Assembly (NCBI GenBank): GCA_021775615.1
Contig: JAJFHL010000369.1
Location: forward strand, 1-52,864
Direction of reading: 5' to 3'
Source of the DNA: Hyphomicrobiales bacterium
GTDB taxonomy: Bacteria; Pseudomonadota; Alphaproteobacteria; Rhizobiales; JAJFHB01
Length of the DNA stretch: 52,864 nt
Shown: positions 1 through 7,550 of the stretch, one piece after another
Numbering within the stretch: position 1 is the stretch's first letter
Layout: every line of letters starts with the position of its first letter
The notes under the pieces: model-generated
Seen by the model: only the letters and a program-made list of their open reading frames with translations
Database searches by the model: none
What the model was told of the DNA's origin: nothing
Translations under genes and position numbers: made by a program

Positions 1-22
1 GAAAGCGTAGGGAGGACACACA

Positions 23-616
23 ATGGCACGGATGAAATTCCTTTGTGATGCTGAGCGCTGCATTGAATGCAACGCGTGTGTCACCGCGTGCAAGAACGAG
101 CACGAGGTACCCTGGGGCATTAACCGGCGTCGCGTCGTCACCATCAATGACGGCAAGCCGGGCGAGCGGTCTATTTCGGTCGCTTGCATGCACTGCTCCG
201 ACGCACCCTGCATGGCGGTGTGTCCGGTGGATTGCTTCTACCAGACCGAAGAAGGTGTGGTGCTGCACTCCAAGGACCTCTGCATCGGTTGCGGCTACTG
301 CTTCTACGCGTGCCCGTTCGGCGCGCCGCAGTTCCCGCAGGTCGGCAATTTCGGTTCCCGCGGCAAGATGGACAAATGTACCTTCTGCGCCGGTGGACCC
401 GAAGACGACCACTCCGCCGCGGAGTTCAACAAGTACGGACGCAACCGTCTGGGTGAAGGCAAACTTCCGCTCTGCGCGGAAATGTGCTCGACCAAGGCGC
501 TGCTCGCCGGCGACGGCGATCAGGTGGCGAACATCTACCGCGAGCGCGTTATCGCCCGCGGGTTCGGCTCCGGTGCCTGGGGATGGGGCAGGGCCTATCC
601 CGGACAGGGCGCCTAA
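23..616 (+). CDS. fdh3B: formate dehydrogenase iron-sulfur (beta) subunit, FDH3 type
   Basis: This 197-residue ferredoxin-like subunit carries electrons from the molybdenum/tungsten catalytic subunit to the cytochrome b subunit. Four cysteine sets fit four [4Fe-4S] clusters: C13/C16/C19/C23, C55/C58/C63/C67, C87/C90/C93/C97, and C119/C122/C151/C155, in the interleaved pattern of FdhB/DmsB/PsrB proteins. No signal peptide is visible, as expected for a subunit exported with a Tat-bearing partner. A strong ribosome site (GGGAGG, 10-15) precedes the ATG. A TAG at 8-10 could end the upstream catalytic gene, which would lie outside the window. The length is normal for the FDH3 group. Assignment to FDH rather than another member of the family rests on the neighbouring FDH accessory genes. 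Confidence 0.93.
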   Translation: MARMKFLCDAERCIECNACVTACKNEHEVPWGINRRRVVTINDGKPGERSISVACMHCSDAPCMAVCPVDCFYQTEEGVVLHSKDLCIGCGYCFYACPFGAPQFPQVGNFGSRGKMDKCTFCAGGPEDDHSAAEFNKYGRNRLGEGKLPLCAEMCSTKALLAGDGDQVANIYRERVIARGFGSGAWGWGRAYPGQGA

Positions 617-629
617 GCAAGCGTATGCG

Positions 630-651
630 CGGGGCGGCTTCGGCCGCCCCG
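630..651 (+). terminator. perfect GC hairpin with TTCG tetraloop after fdh3B
   Basis: A 9-bp perfect stem (C + GGGGCGGC) closes on a TTCG loop, 13 bases after the fdh3B stop. There is no T-tract, so it may be a partial terminator or an mRNA-stabilising or processing hairpin separating fdh3AB from the downstream genes. Confidence 0.6.
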
Positions 652-770
652 TTCGCGCATTGCTTTGAAATTCACCAGTTTGATGCGATAGGGCTGGGCG
701 CGTCTGGGCGAATCGGTCGCGGTCGCGTATCCGCTCGACTGATTGACAGGACAAGAGACAGGTTTAACCG

Positions 771-980
771 ATGGAAGAAAGATTCACGAGATGGGCCGTT
801 TTCGGGCTCGCCGTGGTGATCATCCTGGCCGGTGTCGGCATGATCAACAAGCCAGAGCAAACCAGGCCGCTGTCCTACGAAAAAGGCGTCTATGGCGGGC
901 AGCCCGATACCGCGCTCGACGAGAATACACTCAACACTCTGAAACATCGCACCGACCGCTATCGCAATTTGGGTCTGTGA
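771..980 (+). CDS. small single-span membrane protein between FDH subunits
   Basis: The 69-residue product has one hydrophobic segment at about residues 8-23 (AVFGLAVVIILAGVGM) and then a polar tail ending at the stop 23 bases before the next gene. It sits between the Fe-S and cytochrome b subunit genes, so it is probably a structural or assembly peptide of the membrane-bound FDH. I do not recognise a named family. Codon usage and tight spacing support it as real. An alternative reading runs from 743 in another frame into the next gene, but that gene has its own start at 1004. Confidence 0.7.
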   Translation: MEERFTRWAVFGLAVVIILAGVGMINKPEQTRPLSYEKGVYGGQPDTALDENTLNTLKHRTDRYRNLGL

Positions 981-1003
981 AGGCGAAGAGGAGAAGGTCT
1001 GAG

Positions 1004-2113
1004 ATGAACACGAGATCGAAGATTGCAACCGCACGGCTCTCGCTCACGAGCCTCTTTGCACTTCTGCTGACCCTTCTGGTTCTGGCGCTTCCGCTGAGTG
1101 AGAGCGGTTATGCGCAGTCCGGCGGGGTGGTGCCGGGAAACACTCAAGGCACCAGTGCCGACTCGGACTTCTGGCGCGAAATCCGCAGGGGCAAGCAGGG
1201 CACCGTCAGCATTCCCGACAAGCAGGCGGGCCAGTTGATCCAGTCCGAAGGCGACAGTTGGCGCGCCATCAGAAACGGCCCCATGGTCACATGGGGCGGT
1301 TGGGCGCTGTTCGGCACCATTGCGCTTCTGGCGCTGTTTTACGCCGGCCGTGGCCGCATCGCCATCGAAAGCGGCCGCAGCGGCAGGACCCTGGAGCGCT
1401 TTACCGATTTCGAGCGCATGAGCCACTGGATACTGGCGGTCTCGTTCATCGTGCTCGCCATCACCGGTCTCAACATGCTCTACGGAAAATACGCGATCAT
1501 GCCGATTGTCGGCGATCAGGCCTTCTCCTCGGTCACGGCACTGGGTAAGTGGCTGCACAATTTCCTCGCCTTCGGTTTCGTGCTCGGTCTGGTGCTCATC
1601 TTCTTGCGCTGGGTTCGTCACAACATCCCCAACAGGGAAGATTTCGTGTGGCTCGCGCAGGCTGGCGGCCTGTTCACCCGTGGCAACCATCCGCCCGCCA
1701 GGAAATTCAACGCCGGCCAGAAAATCGTGTTCTGGATGGTTATCATTTGCGGTGTCTCAATCTCCCTGTCCGGCGTTTCGCTGCTCTTTCCGTTCCAGAC
1801 CACCATGTTCGCCGACACGTCCGCGTTCCTGAACTCGATCGGGTTTGCGAATATGCCGACCGAACTGACGCCGATGCAGGAGATGCATCTCAGCCAGCTC
1901 TGGCACTCCGTCGTCGCGCTGGTGTTCATCGCGCTCATCCTTGCCCACATCTATATCGGATCCATGGGCATGGAAGGCGCCTTTGATGCCATGGGCTCGG
2001 GCCAGGTGGACGCCAACTGGGCCAAGGAGCATCACTCGATCTGGGTCGAGGAGCTGGAGCGCTCGGGCGACCTTCCAGATGCCAAGGCGGCGGCGCAGCC
2101 GCCGGCCGAATAG
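1004..2113 (+). CDS. formate dehydrogenase cytochrome b556 (gamma) subunit
   Basis: A 369-residue membrane subunit that anchors the FDH complex and passes electrons through b hemes to the quinone pool. Residues 1-38 form a signal peptide or first hydrophobic segment ending in YAQ, followed by a periplasmic stretch and about five membrane segments. Candidate heme ligands are the histidines in FERMSHW, GKWLHN and LSQLWHS, and in the IALILAHIYIG helix, all typical of the FdhI/FdoI/HydC cytochrome b family. The C-terminus carries the usual GAFDAMGSGQVD-like segment. The ATG at 1004 is chosen because it gives the signal peptide and follows GAGGAGAAGG; the frame is open further upstream to 743, but that part overlaps the 771-980 gene. 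Confidence 0.92.
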   Translation: MNTRSKIATARLSLTSLFALLLTLLVLALPLSESGYAQSGGVVPGNTQGTSADSDFWREIRRGKQGTVSIPDKQAGQLIQSEGDSWRAIRNGPMVTWGGWALFGTIALLALFYAGRGRIAIESGRSGRTLERFTDFERMSHWILAVSFIVLAITGLNMLYGKYAIMPIVGDQAFSSVTALGKWLHNFLAFGFVLGLVLIFLRWVRHNIPNREDFVWLAQAGGLFTRGNHPPARKFNAGQKIVFWMVIICGVSISLSGVSLLFPFQTTMFADTSAFLNSIGFANMPTELTPMQEMHLSQLWHSVVALVFIALILAHIYIGSMGMEGAFDAMGSGQVDANWAKEHHSIWVEELERSGDLPDAKAAAQPPAE

Positions 2114-2145
2114 GCGCGGCCCAAACATACGCTCGGGCCAGGCGC

Positions 2146-3504
2146 GTGTCAGACATGCTCCGTCGCGATAGCAACGCCGGCTTTCGGCCGTACCTGACCC
2201 TGTTCGCGGCGCTGCTGTTCGTCTGCTTGCCGGCGCTTGCAGTTATTGCGATTGCCGAGAATCTCAAGGGCCATGGCGGCCCCGTCAAAGCCATTGCCCT
2301 GTCGCCCGACGGCCGCGCGGCACTCACCGGAAGCTTCGACTATTCGATGATCCAGTGGGGTCTCGATGGTGACGACGCGGAGATCGTTCACCGCTTCGAA
2401 GATCACGATGCGGCGGTCAACGCGGTCGAGTTCGTGCCTGGTACCGATTGGGCGGTGGCGGCCGGAGACGACGGTTCCATAAGGATCTGGAACCTGAAGA
2501 CCGCGGCGCTTGTACATCACTTCACCGGCCACACCCACAAAGCAGTCGATGTGGCCGTGTCCGCGGACGGGCGCTATGCGGCATCCGCCGGCTGGGATCG
2601 CACGGTCCGCCTGTGGGATCTCAAAGCCCTGAAGCCGGCAGGAATATTGGAAGGGCACCGCGATCGGGTCAACACGCTCGCGTTCTCCGCCGACGGCGCC
2701 ATCGTCTATTCCGGCGGCATCGACGGTGCGATCATGCAATGGAACGTGGACCAGGCGGTTCTGCTGCGCCGCATCGTCAAATACGGCTGGGGCGTCAATG
2801 TTCTGCATCTGATGCCCGATGAAACCGCAATATTCTTTGGCGCCATCGACGGTACGGTGAACGTGCTCGATATCGCGACCGGTGAGATCGAGCGCACCCT
2901 CACGACCCACGAGGGACCGGTGTTGTCCGCGGTTGTCTCGGCACGTTACGGCATTGCCGCATCCGGCGGTGGTGACGGCAAGATCAATGTGTGGGCGATT
3001 GACGGCTGGCGGCCGGAGAAGACCCACGACAACCCGTACGGACCGGTCTGGGCCATGGCCATGACGGCGGATGGCCGGTCGTTCTATTATGGCAGTCTCG
3101 ACGATTTCGCCATCCAGTGGAACATGATCCCGGGCCACACCTTCGATGAGGTGTCGAGCCGCTATCCAAGGCGGTTTCAGGTTAATGGCGACGCCGACCT
3201 TGGCGAACGGCAGTTTGCCCGCAAATGCAGCATTTGCCATACGCTTACGCCCGACGGCGCCAACCGCGCCGGCCCGACCCTCTATGATGTGTTCGGCCGC
3301 AGGGCGGGGACGCTGCCTGGCTATATCTATTCCGAAGCGTTGAAGAATTCGGATATAGTCTGGAATGAGGAGACGATTGGGCGGCTTTTTGGAGACGGAC
3401 CGCAGGAAGTGGTGCCGGGCACCAAGATGCCGCTGCAGAAGATGACCAATCTGGAGGAAAGAAATGCTTTGATCGCATTTCTTAAAGAAGCGACAAAGCC
3501 CTGA
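2146..3504 (+). CDS. WD40 beta-propeller fused to a cytochrome c domain
   Basis: The 452-residue protein starts with a membrane or signal segment (about 13-37), continues with roughly seven WD40 repeats (about 40-330; WNLK, WDLK, WNVD, WAID and similar ends), and finishes with a class I cytochrome c domain. Heme attachment is at C361-S-I-C364-H365, and M428 in GTKMP is the likely axial ligand. The arrangement predicts a periplasmic, membrane-tethered propeller that holds a c-type heme near the FDH, perhaps as an electron acceptor or docking subunit. It starts at GTG 2146; ATG 2155 is an alternative. It lies 32 bases after the cytochrome b subunit, consistent with co-transcription. Its function in formate oxidation is inferred from position only. 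Confidence 0.85.
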   Translation: MSDMLRRDSNAGFRPYLTLFAALLFVCLPALAVIAIAENLKGHGGPVKAIALSPDGRAALTGSFDYSMIQWGLDGDDAEIVHRFEDHDAAVNAVEFVPGTDWAVAAGDDGSIRIWNLKTAALVHHFTGHTHKAVDVAVSADGRYAASAGWDRTVRLWDLKALKPAGILEGHRDRVNTLAFSADGAIVYSGGIDGAIMQWNVDQAVLLRRIVKYGWGVNVLHLMPDETAIFFGAIDGTVNVLDIATGEIERTLTTHEGPVLSAVVSARYGIAASGGGDGKINVWAIDGWRPEKTHDNPYGPVWAMAMTADGRSFYYGSLDDFAIQWNMIPGHTFDEVSSRYPRRFQVNGDADLGERQFARKCSICHTLTPDGANRAGPTLYDVFGRRAGTLPGYIYSEALKNSDIVWNEETIGRLFGDGPQEVVPGTKMPLQKMTNLEERNALIAFLKEATKP

Positions 3505-3562
3505 TCGGGAAGTGACCTGAACGCGGGCCGTCCGGATCTGGGTCAGAATTGGGAGAACGTCG

Positions 3563-3688
3563 ATGAAAGCTTTTGTAGCCAGTTTGCTCGTGCTCACGGC
3601 CGTGAGCGTGGCGGCTTACGTGACGCTGGATCAGATCGGGATGTCCGCGTCTGAAGTCTACAGCTCCAACTCCGTTCGCCTGAATTGA
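3563..3688 (+). CDS. 41-residue membrane peptide
   Basis: This short open frame begins MKAFVASLLVLTAVSVAAYV, a hydrophobic signal or anchor segment, and ends with a polar tail rich in Ser (SSNSVRLN). GGGAGAA lies seven bases before the ATG, and its stop (3686-3688) overlaps the TTG start of the protease gene, which suggests translational coupling. It is probably a membrane or periplasmic accessory peptide of the FDH region. No family is recognised. It is too short for routine gene callers. Confidence 0.62.
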   Translation: MKAFVASLLVLTAVSVAAYVTLDQIGMSASEVYSSNSVRLN

Positions 3689-4701
3689 AGCGGCCGCCGA
3701 TCCGTGTCGCTCTGGTGAGCGCGAACGTGTTGGCGAAGGCAACGGTTGTTTTCGCCACGGCTCTTCTTTTCCTGTCAACGCCCGGCAGTGCGGGGCAGGG
3801 ACTGGCGAAGCCGCCCGACTACACAACACTTCTCAACTCCATCGTCAGTGTTCTGCCCGAGTGGCCGGCGCATGTCTCACGGACACAGGAGCCCGAAGGA
3901 ACCGGTGTTGTTGTGGATGACGGCAACGTCGTCATAACTGCATTGCACGTGGTCGACCAGGCGGTCTCGATCAGGATCCGGACCAGTTCGGGAAACATCA
4001 TGGTTGCCCATCTGCACGGCACCGACCGAGCAACGGACCTGGCGCTCCTGAGGATCGATAGTGCCCTGCCGCCAATGGAGTTCGGCGGAGACGGCCGCCT
4101 CGGCGAGCCGGTCTGTGCGATCGGCAATGCCTTCGGTTTGGGCTTGTCGATCACCTGCGGCACCGTCTCGGCGGTGAACCGGGCAGGCGTCAAATTCAAT
4201 GCCATCGAGGATTTCGTGCAGACAGATGCAGCGGTCAATCCCGGTGACTCGGGTGGCGCGCTGGTCGATGCCAATGGAGCCCTGATTGGAATACTGTCCG
4301 CCATCTTCACCAATACGGACAAGCTCGATGCCAGTATCGGTGTCAATTTCGCCGTCGCGGCGCCACTGGCGAGCAAGGTCACGCGCGAGCTTCTGGCGCA
4401 CGGCGCGGTGGCCTGGAGCTTTGGAGGGGCGGGGCTGGCGCAGTATCCGCGCCGCGGCCAGCTCGGCGAAATGTCGGCGCAAGTCAAACACGTGCGCAGC
4501 GGCGGCGCTGCCGAGGCTGCCGGTGTCGAGGCAGGCGACAGGGTTGTCGTGGCCAACGGCCGGCGCATACGCACTCCAGCCGACTTCAAGAGTGTGCTGG
4601 CGCGGCAGAGCGAGGGCGATGAGGTCAAGCTCACGGTCCGCCGCGGCAGTGAAACGCTGGAACTGGTACTGCGCCTCAAACCGCCCGCAAGAGCCCAGTG
4701 A
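3685..4701 (+). CDS. trypsin-like serine protease with PDZ domain (HtrA/DegP-like)
   Basis: The 338-residue exported protease has an N-terminal hydrophobic export segment (about 15-37), a chymotrypsin-fold domain and one C-terminal PDZ domain (about 240-330). The catalytic triad is visible: H88 (ALHVVD), D118 (TDLALL) and S189 (GDSGGA). Standard DegP has two PDZ domains; a single one is more like DegS. It lies within the FDH operon and overlaps the 41-residue peptide, so it may mature or quality-control periplasmic FDH parts. The start is uncertain: TTG 3685 gives the full signal segment, and GTG codons further in are alternatives. Confidence 0.85.
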   Translation: MKRPPIRVALVSANVLAKATVVFATALLFLSTPGSAGQGLAKPPDYTTLLNSIVSVLPEWPAHVSRTQEPEGTGVVVDDGNVVITALHVVDQAVSIRIRTSSGNIMVAHLHGTDRATDLALLRIDSALPPMEFGGDGRLGEPVCAIGNAFGLGLSITCGTVSAVNRAGVKFNAIEDFVQTDAAVNPGDSGGALVDANGALIGILSAIFTNTDKLDASIGVNFAVAAPLASKVTRELLAHGAVAWSFGGAGLAQYPRRGQLGEMSAQVKHVRSGGAAEAAGVEAGDRVVVANGRRIRTPADFKSVLARQSEGDEVKLTVRRGSETLELVLRLKPPARAQ

Positions 4702-4728
4702 TCTGATACGAAACACCGGAGAACCCTC

Positions 4729-4920
4729 ATGAACGAAGAGAAATTCAATATGTCGCTCAGGAAGTTCCTGAAGCAGGTTGGAGTGACGTCACAACAGGAA
4801 ATCGAAAAGGCGGTGCGCAATTCGGGCACCTCTTCCGGCGCCATATCGGTGAAAGTCGTGCTGTCTGCCAACGCGGTGGGGCTGGAGCATGTGGTCGAAG
4901 GTGAAATCGAACTCGACTGA
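4729..4920 (+). CDS. DUF6494 family small protein
   Basis: The 63-residue soluble protein begins MNEEKFNMSLRKFLKQVGV and contains SQQEIEKAVR and the ending VVEGEIELD, which match my memory of the DUF6494 family found beside FDH3 genes. It has no cysteines or membrane segment. The spacing is 27 bases from the protease and 8 bases to the ligase-like gene, so it is part of the same operon. Its role is unknown; the N-terminal half looks helical and the C-terminal half beta. Confidence 0.8.
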   Translation: MNEEKFNMSLRKFLKQVGVTSQQEIEKAVRNSGTSSGAISVKVVLSANAVGLEHVVEGEIELD

Positions 4921-4928
4921 CTTCGCCC

Positions 4929-5666
4929 ATGCACCAACCCGATCCAACCTTTCCGCCGCTTCTGCAGGGCATAGACGTCAAGGGACGGCCCGAGCCGTTC
5001 GAGCGGGCCTGCGCGGACGCCGCGTCGGGCGCAGCCGGCGCGGGCGCCGTCTATTGGGGGCGGTCCACGTCGGACGTAAAGCTCGCTGTGGTGCTGGAGC
5101 CCGAGGTGGATGCAGCCCGGTCGCTGCAGATGCTCATCGCGCTCATGGTCGCGTTTGGCGATGCCTTCGGCTCGATCGGCCCGCCCGAGGTTGGCGTATT
5201 CTACCGCTGGCCCAACAACCTCGTCGTCAATGACGCTCTCATCGGAGAGATGCGCGCCGCGCTGCCGTCGGCGGCCGGGCCAACGGACGTCCCCGATTGG
5301 CTTGTCGTTGGCATTGATGTGCGTCTGTCGCGCGCCGAACGCGTCGTGGAACCGGGCCACGATCTTCAGAACACGACGCTGGAGGAGGAAGGCTGCGGCG
5401 ATCTCACCCGTACCCAGCTTGTCGAGTCCGTATGCCGGCACTTTCTGGTCTGGATCCACACCTGGAACGAAGACGGCTTCAAGCCGGTGCATGATGCCTG
5501 GCTGCCGCGCGCCGAAAGCCGCAATGAAACCGTTACCCTGCAGCGCGGCGGGGTGGAGCATACCGGGCAGTTCGTGGGCATCGACGAACAGGGAAACATG
5601 CTGCTGCGCCCTCCCGATGGGGACGTGGTGGCCCTGTCCCTGCTCGACGCCGTTACGCGGGTCTGA
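4929..5666 (+). CDS. biotin/lipoate protein ligase-like protein (DUF4444 type)
   Basis: A 245-residue protein with the biotin/lipoate ligase fold. The core motif WPNN (94-97) corresponds to WPND of biotin ligases, and VVGID (126-130) to their VIGxGIN strand. The segment that holds the catalytic Lys in E. coli BirA (K-L-A-G-I) reads A-L-I-G-E here, and no GRGRRG-type loop is seen, so normal adenylate formation looks doubtful. A C-terminal domain (about 200-245) resembles the small beta-barrel of BirA. It may bind a cofactor or protein partner during FDH assembly; this is inference from context. It starts 8 bases after DUF6494 and ends 3 bases before DUF6505. Confidence 0.8.
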   Translation: MHQPDPTFPPLLQGIDVKGRPEPFERACADAASGAAGAGAVYWGRSTSDVKLAVVLEPEVDAARSLQMLIALMVAFGDAFGSIGPPEVGVFYRWPNNLVVNDALIGEMRAALPSAAGPTDVPDWLVVGIDVRLSRAERVVEPGHDLQNTTLEEEGCGDLTRTQLVESVCRHFLVWIHTWNEDGFKPVHDAWLPRAESRNETVTLQRGGVEHTGQFVGIDEQGNMLLRPPDGDVVALSLLDAVTRV

Positions 5667-5669
5667 GAC

Positions 5670-6152
5670 ATGAAACTGTTGCGAACCATCCGCTTCGACC
5701 ATTCCGACGACAATGTGTTTGAGAAGGCGGCGCCGGCGGACGAATGGTGCATTCCAGGCGCCTTTGAATTCGTCGATCTGCGGCAGGCCGATCTCACCGG
5801 CAAGACCCGGCAGGCCTTCGCCAACGGCTTTCTCGGGCTGCCGTCGTTCGGCCGTTCGACCTTTGCGACAGTTGCGGCGATCTCAGAATCCGAGCACGAT
5901 GAGCTCGTCGGCGTTCTCGGCGGGCATATAATGGAGTTCTACGGCGCACCGGACCTGAACGCGGCTCGGTCGGCGGCGGCCGGCGAGCTGCAATTCGCGG
6001 CCGAACTGTGCTCGGAACAGCCCATCAACACCGTTTTCACCGTGCGCAGAACACTTGACGATGGCGAGATTCGTGAAGAGTTCCGTGAAATCGCACCTCC
6101 CGGCGAACCGCGCCACACACGCATTTGGGACGTTGTAGAGGATGACGCATGA
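5670..6152 (+). CDS. DUF6505 family protein
   Basis: The 160-residue cytosolic protein begins MKLLRTIRFD and carries the FxxxxxxxEW, SGFLG-like (NGFLG) and GEIREEF segments that I associate with DUF6505, a family seen with FDH3 clusters. It has no membrane segment. It overlaps the next gene by 11 bases, indicating tight coupling with DUF6352. No catalytic residues can be assigned. Confidence 0.8.
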   Translation: MKLLRTIRFDHSDDNVFEKAAPADEWCIPGAFEFVDLRQADLTGKTRQAFANGFLGLPSFGRSTFATVAAISESEHDELVGVLGGHIMEFYGAPDLNAARSAAAGELQFAAELCSEQPINTVFTVRRTLDDGEIREEFREIAPPGEPRHTRIWDVVEDDA

Positions 6153-7158
6153 TTACTGGCTGAGTGCCGGTTTCGATCTTCTGACGGTTTCTCCGGAGGG
6201 CAAGCTTCAGCCCACGGAGACCTTCATGCGTGCCTATATCACCCGGCCGGAAATGCGTCCTGTCGAAGAATCCTGCGATCGGGAAATCGCCCTCTATGAG
6301 GAGCTTCTGGAAAGGCCCGGTCTCGAGGTCACCGCAGAGCGCATTGCCGCGATGGAGGACCCCGATGCCCGCGACAACTACCGCCTGCTGCTCAGTTTCC
6401 GCGATCTCCTGATCAGGTATGGCACCCTCGAGGCGGCCTATCTCGCCATGATGAGGTCCGAAGCCATCGCCGTCCCGCCCTTGTTCATTTCACAGCTTGT
6501 GCACGTCATTTTGCGCAACATCCTGTCCGACTGCGGCGATCCCATCAGGCTTCGGGCGGCGGAACTGTTCTTTCGCGAGCAACAGGTCAACACAGACGAG
6601 GGCCGCATCATGCTGGCCGACGACGAGATCGTCGAAATGTACTCGGCCACAGGCGGCATGGGTGGCCTCGGTCAGCTGTTGAGCGAAAGCAACACCGCCA
6701 TGAAATCGGTCGAGCTCGATGTCCTCGACGAAGACAACAAGGATATCTACTGGGAGCGCAGCGACCGCTTCGATACGGTCATCGATATTCGTTTCACCCA
6801 GCCCGCGCTTGATGCGTTTTCCCGGGTGATGGAAGCCTGGATCAGCCATTTCCTGCAGCTGCGCACGCGCATCCAGCCGATGCAGCGCATCGACGACGAG
6901 AACTGGCTCTGGCACATCGGGCTCGATGTCGACGCCACCCGTATCCTCAATGCGCTCTACCGCGGCCAGCAGCTGCCGCTCGAAGAGATGCAGAAGATCC
7001 TCGCCCTGTTCCGCCTCGAAGTTCTCGACAAGGCGGCTGTGCAGGCCGAAGTGAGTGGCAAGCCGATCTATCTGGCGCTTGCGATGACCGCCGACAACAA
7101 GGTCAAGATGAAGCCGCAGAACCTTTTGACCAACCTGCCGATCATCGCCGGCCTGTGA
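6142..7158 (+). CDS. DUF6352 family protein
   Basis: The 338-residue, mostly helical, soluble protein begins MTHDYWLSAGFDLL. Recognisable segments are DNYRLLLSFRDLL, VPPLFISQLVHVILR, QPMQRIDDENW and the ending KMKPQNLLTNLP, which fit the DUF6352 family linked to FDH accessory genes. It overlaps DUF6505 by 11 bases. No cofactor motif is visible. It may act as an assembly factor for the FDH or the neighbouring flavoprotein; that is inference. Confidence 0.8.
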   Translation: MTHDYWLSAGFDLLTVSPEGKLQPTETFMRAYITRPEMRPVEESCDREIALYEELLERPGLEVTAERIAAMEDPDARDNYRLLLSFRDLLIRYGTLEAAYLAMMRSEAIAVPPLFISQLVHVILRNILSDCGDPIRLRAAELFFREQQVNTDEGRIMLADDEIVEMYSATGGMGGLGQLLSESNTAMKSVELDVLDEDNKDIYWERSDRFDTVIDIRFTQPALDAFSRVMEAWISHFLQLRTRIQPMQRIDDENWLWHIGLDVDATRILNALYRGQQLPLEEMQKILALFRLEVLDKAAVQAEVSGKPIYLALAMTADNKVKMKPQNLLTNLPIIAGL

Positions 7159-7176
7159 GCGCGCGACGGACGTCCC

Positions 7177-7500
7177 ATGCCCGGTAAACTGAAACCCGCA
7201 AAAAATCAGGGCCGCGCCGGCCGGTTTGTCGCCTTACTCGTTTTCGCTGTGTGCGCCGGCGGTCTCGGCTATATCCACCGTGACGACCTGTTCCCGCGGC
7301 CGTCGCAGGAAACCACCGCGGGCCTCAATCCCGAATTCGTGGCCTGCCGAACGGAGCGCACCGGGCATGTCACCAAGATGCTTGAGGAAGGCGTGATCGA
7401 TCAGGTGAAACACGATCAGTTCGCCGAGCGCGCAATCAGCTACTGCGCCGCCCAGTTTCCACCCGGCGGAAACGGCGGTCAAAACCCGCCCGTTCAATAG
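7177..7500 (+). CDS. membrane-anchored small protein of unknown function
   Basis: The 107-residue product has a basic N-terminus, one hydrophobic segment (about 17-33) and a periplasmic domain of about 70 residues containing two cysteines (in FVACRTER and SYCAAQF) that could pair or bind a ligand. It lies 18 bases after DUF6352 and 50 bases before the flavoprotein gene, in the same direction. No family is recognised. Confidence 0.65.
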   Translation: MPGKLKPAKNQGRAGRFVALLVFAVCAGGLGYIHRDDLFPRPSQETTAGLNPEFVACRTERTGHVTKMLEEGVIDQVKHDQFAERAISYCAAQFPPGGNGGQNPPVQ

Positions 7501-7550
7501 ACAATTGCAGATGTCTGGGCCACAATTCGCGCTGAAAAGAGGGAAGCGCG

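Noticed and set aside
2149-3597. 482-residue open frame on the minus strand
   Set aside because: It lies wholly opposite the WD40-cytochrome c gene and has the composition of an antisense shadow in GC-rich DNA.
3819-5702. 627-residue open frame on the minus strand
   Set aside because: It spans the antisense of the protease, DUF6494 and ligase-like genes; its Ser/Thr/Arg-rich low-complexity composition is not protein-like.
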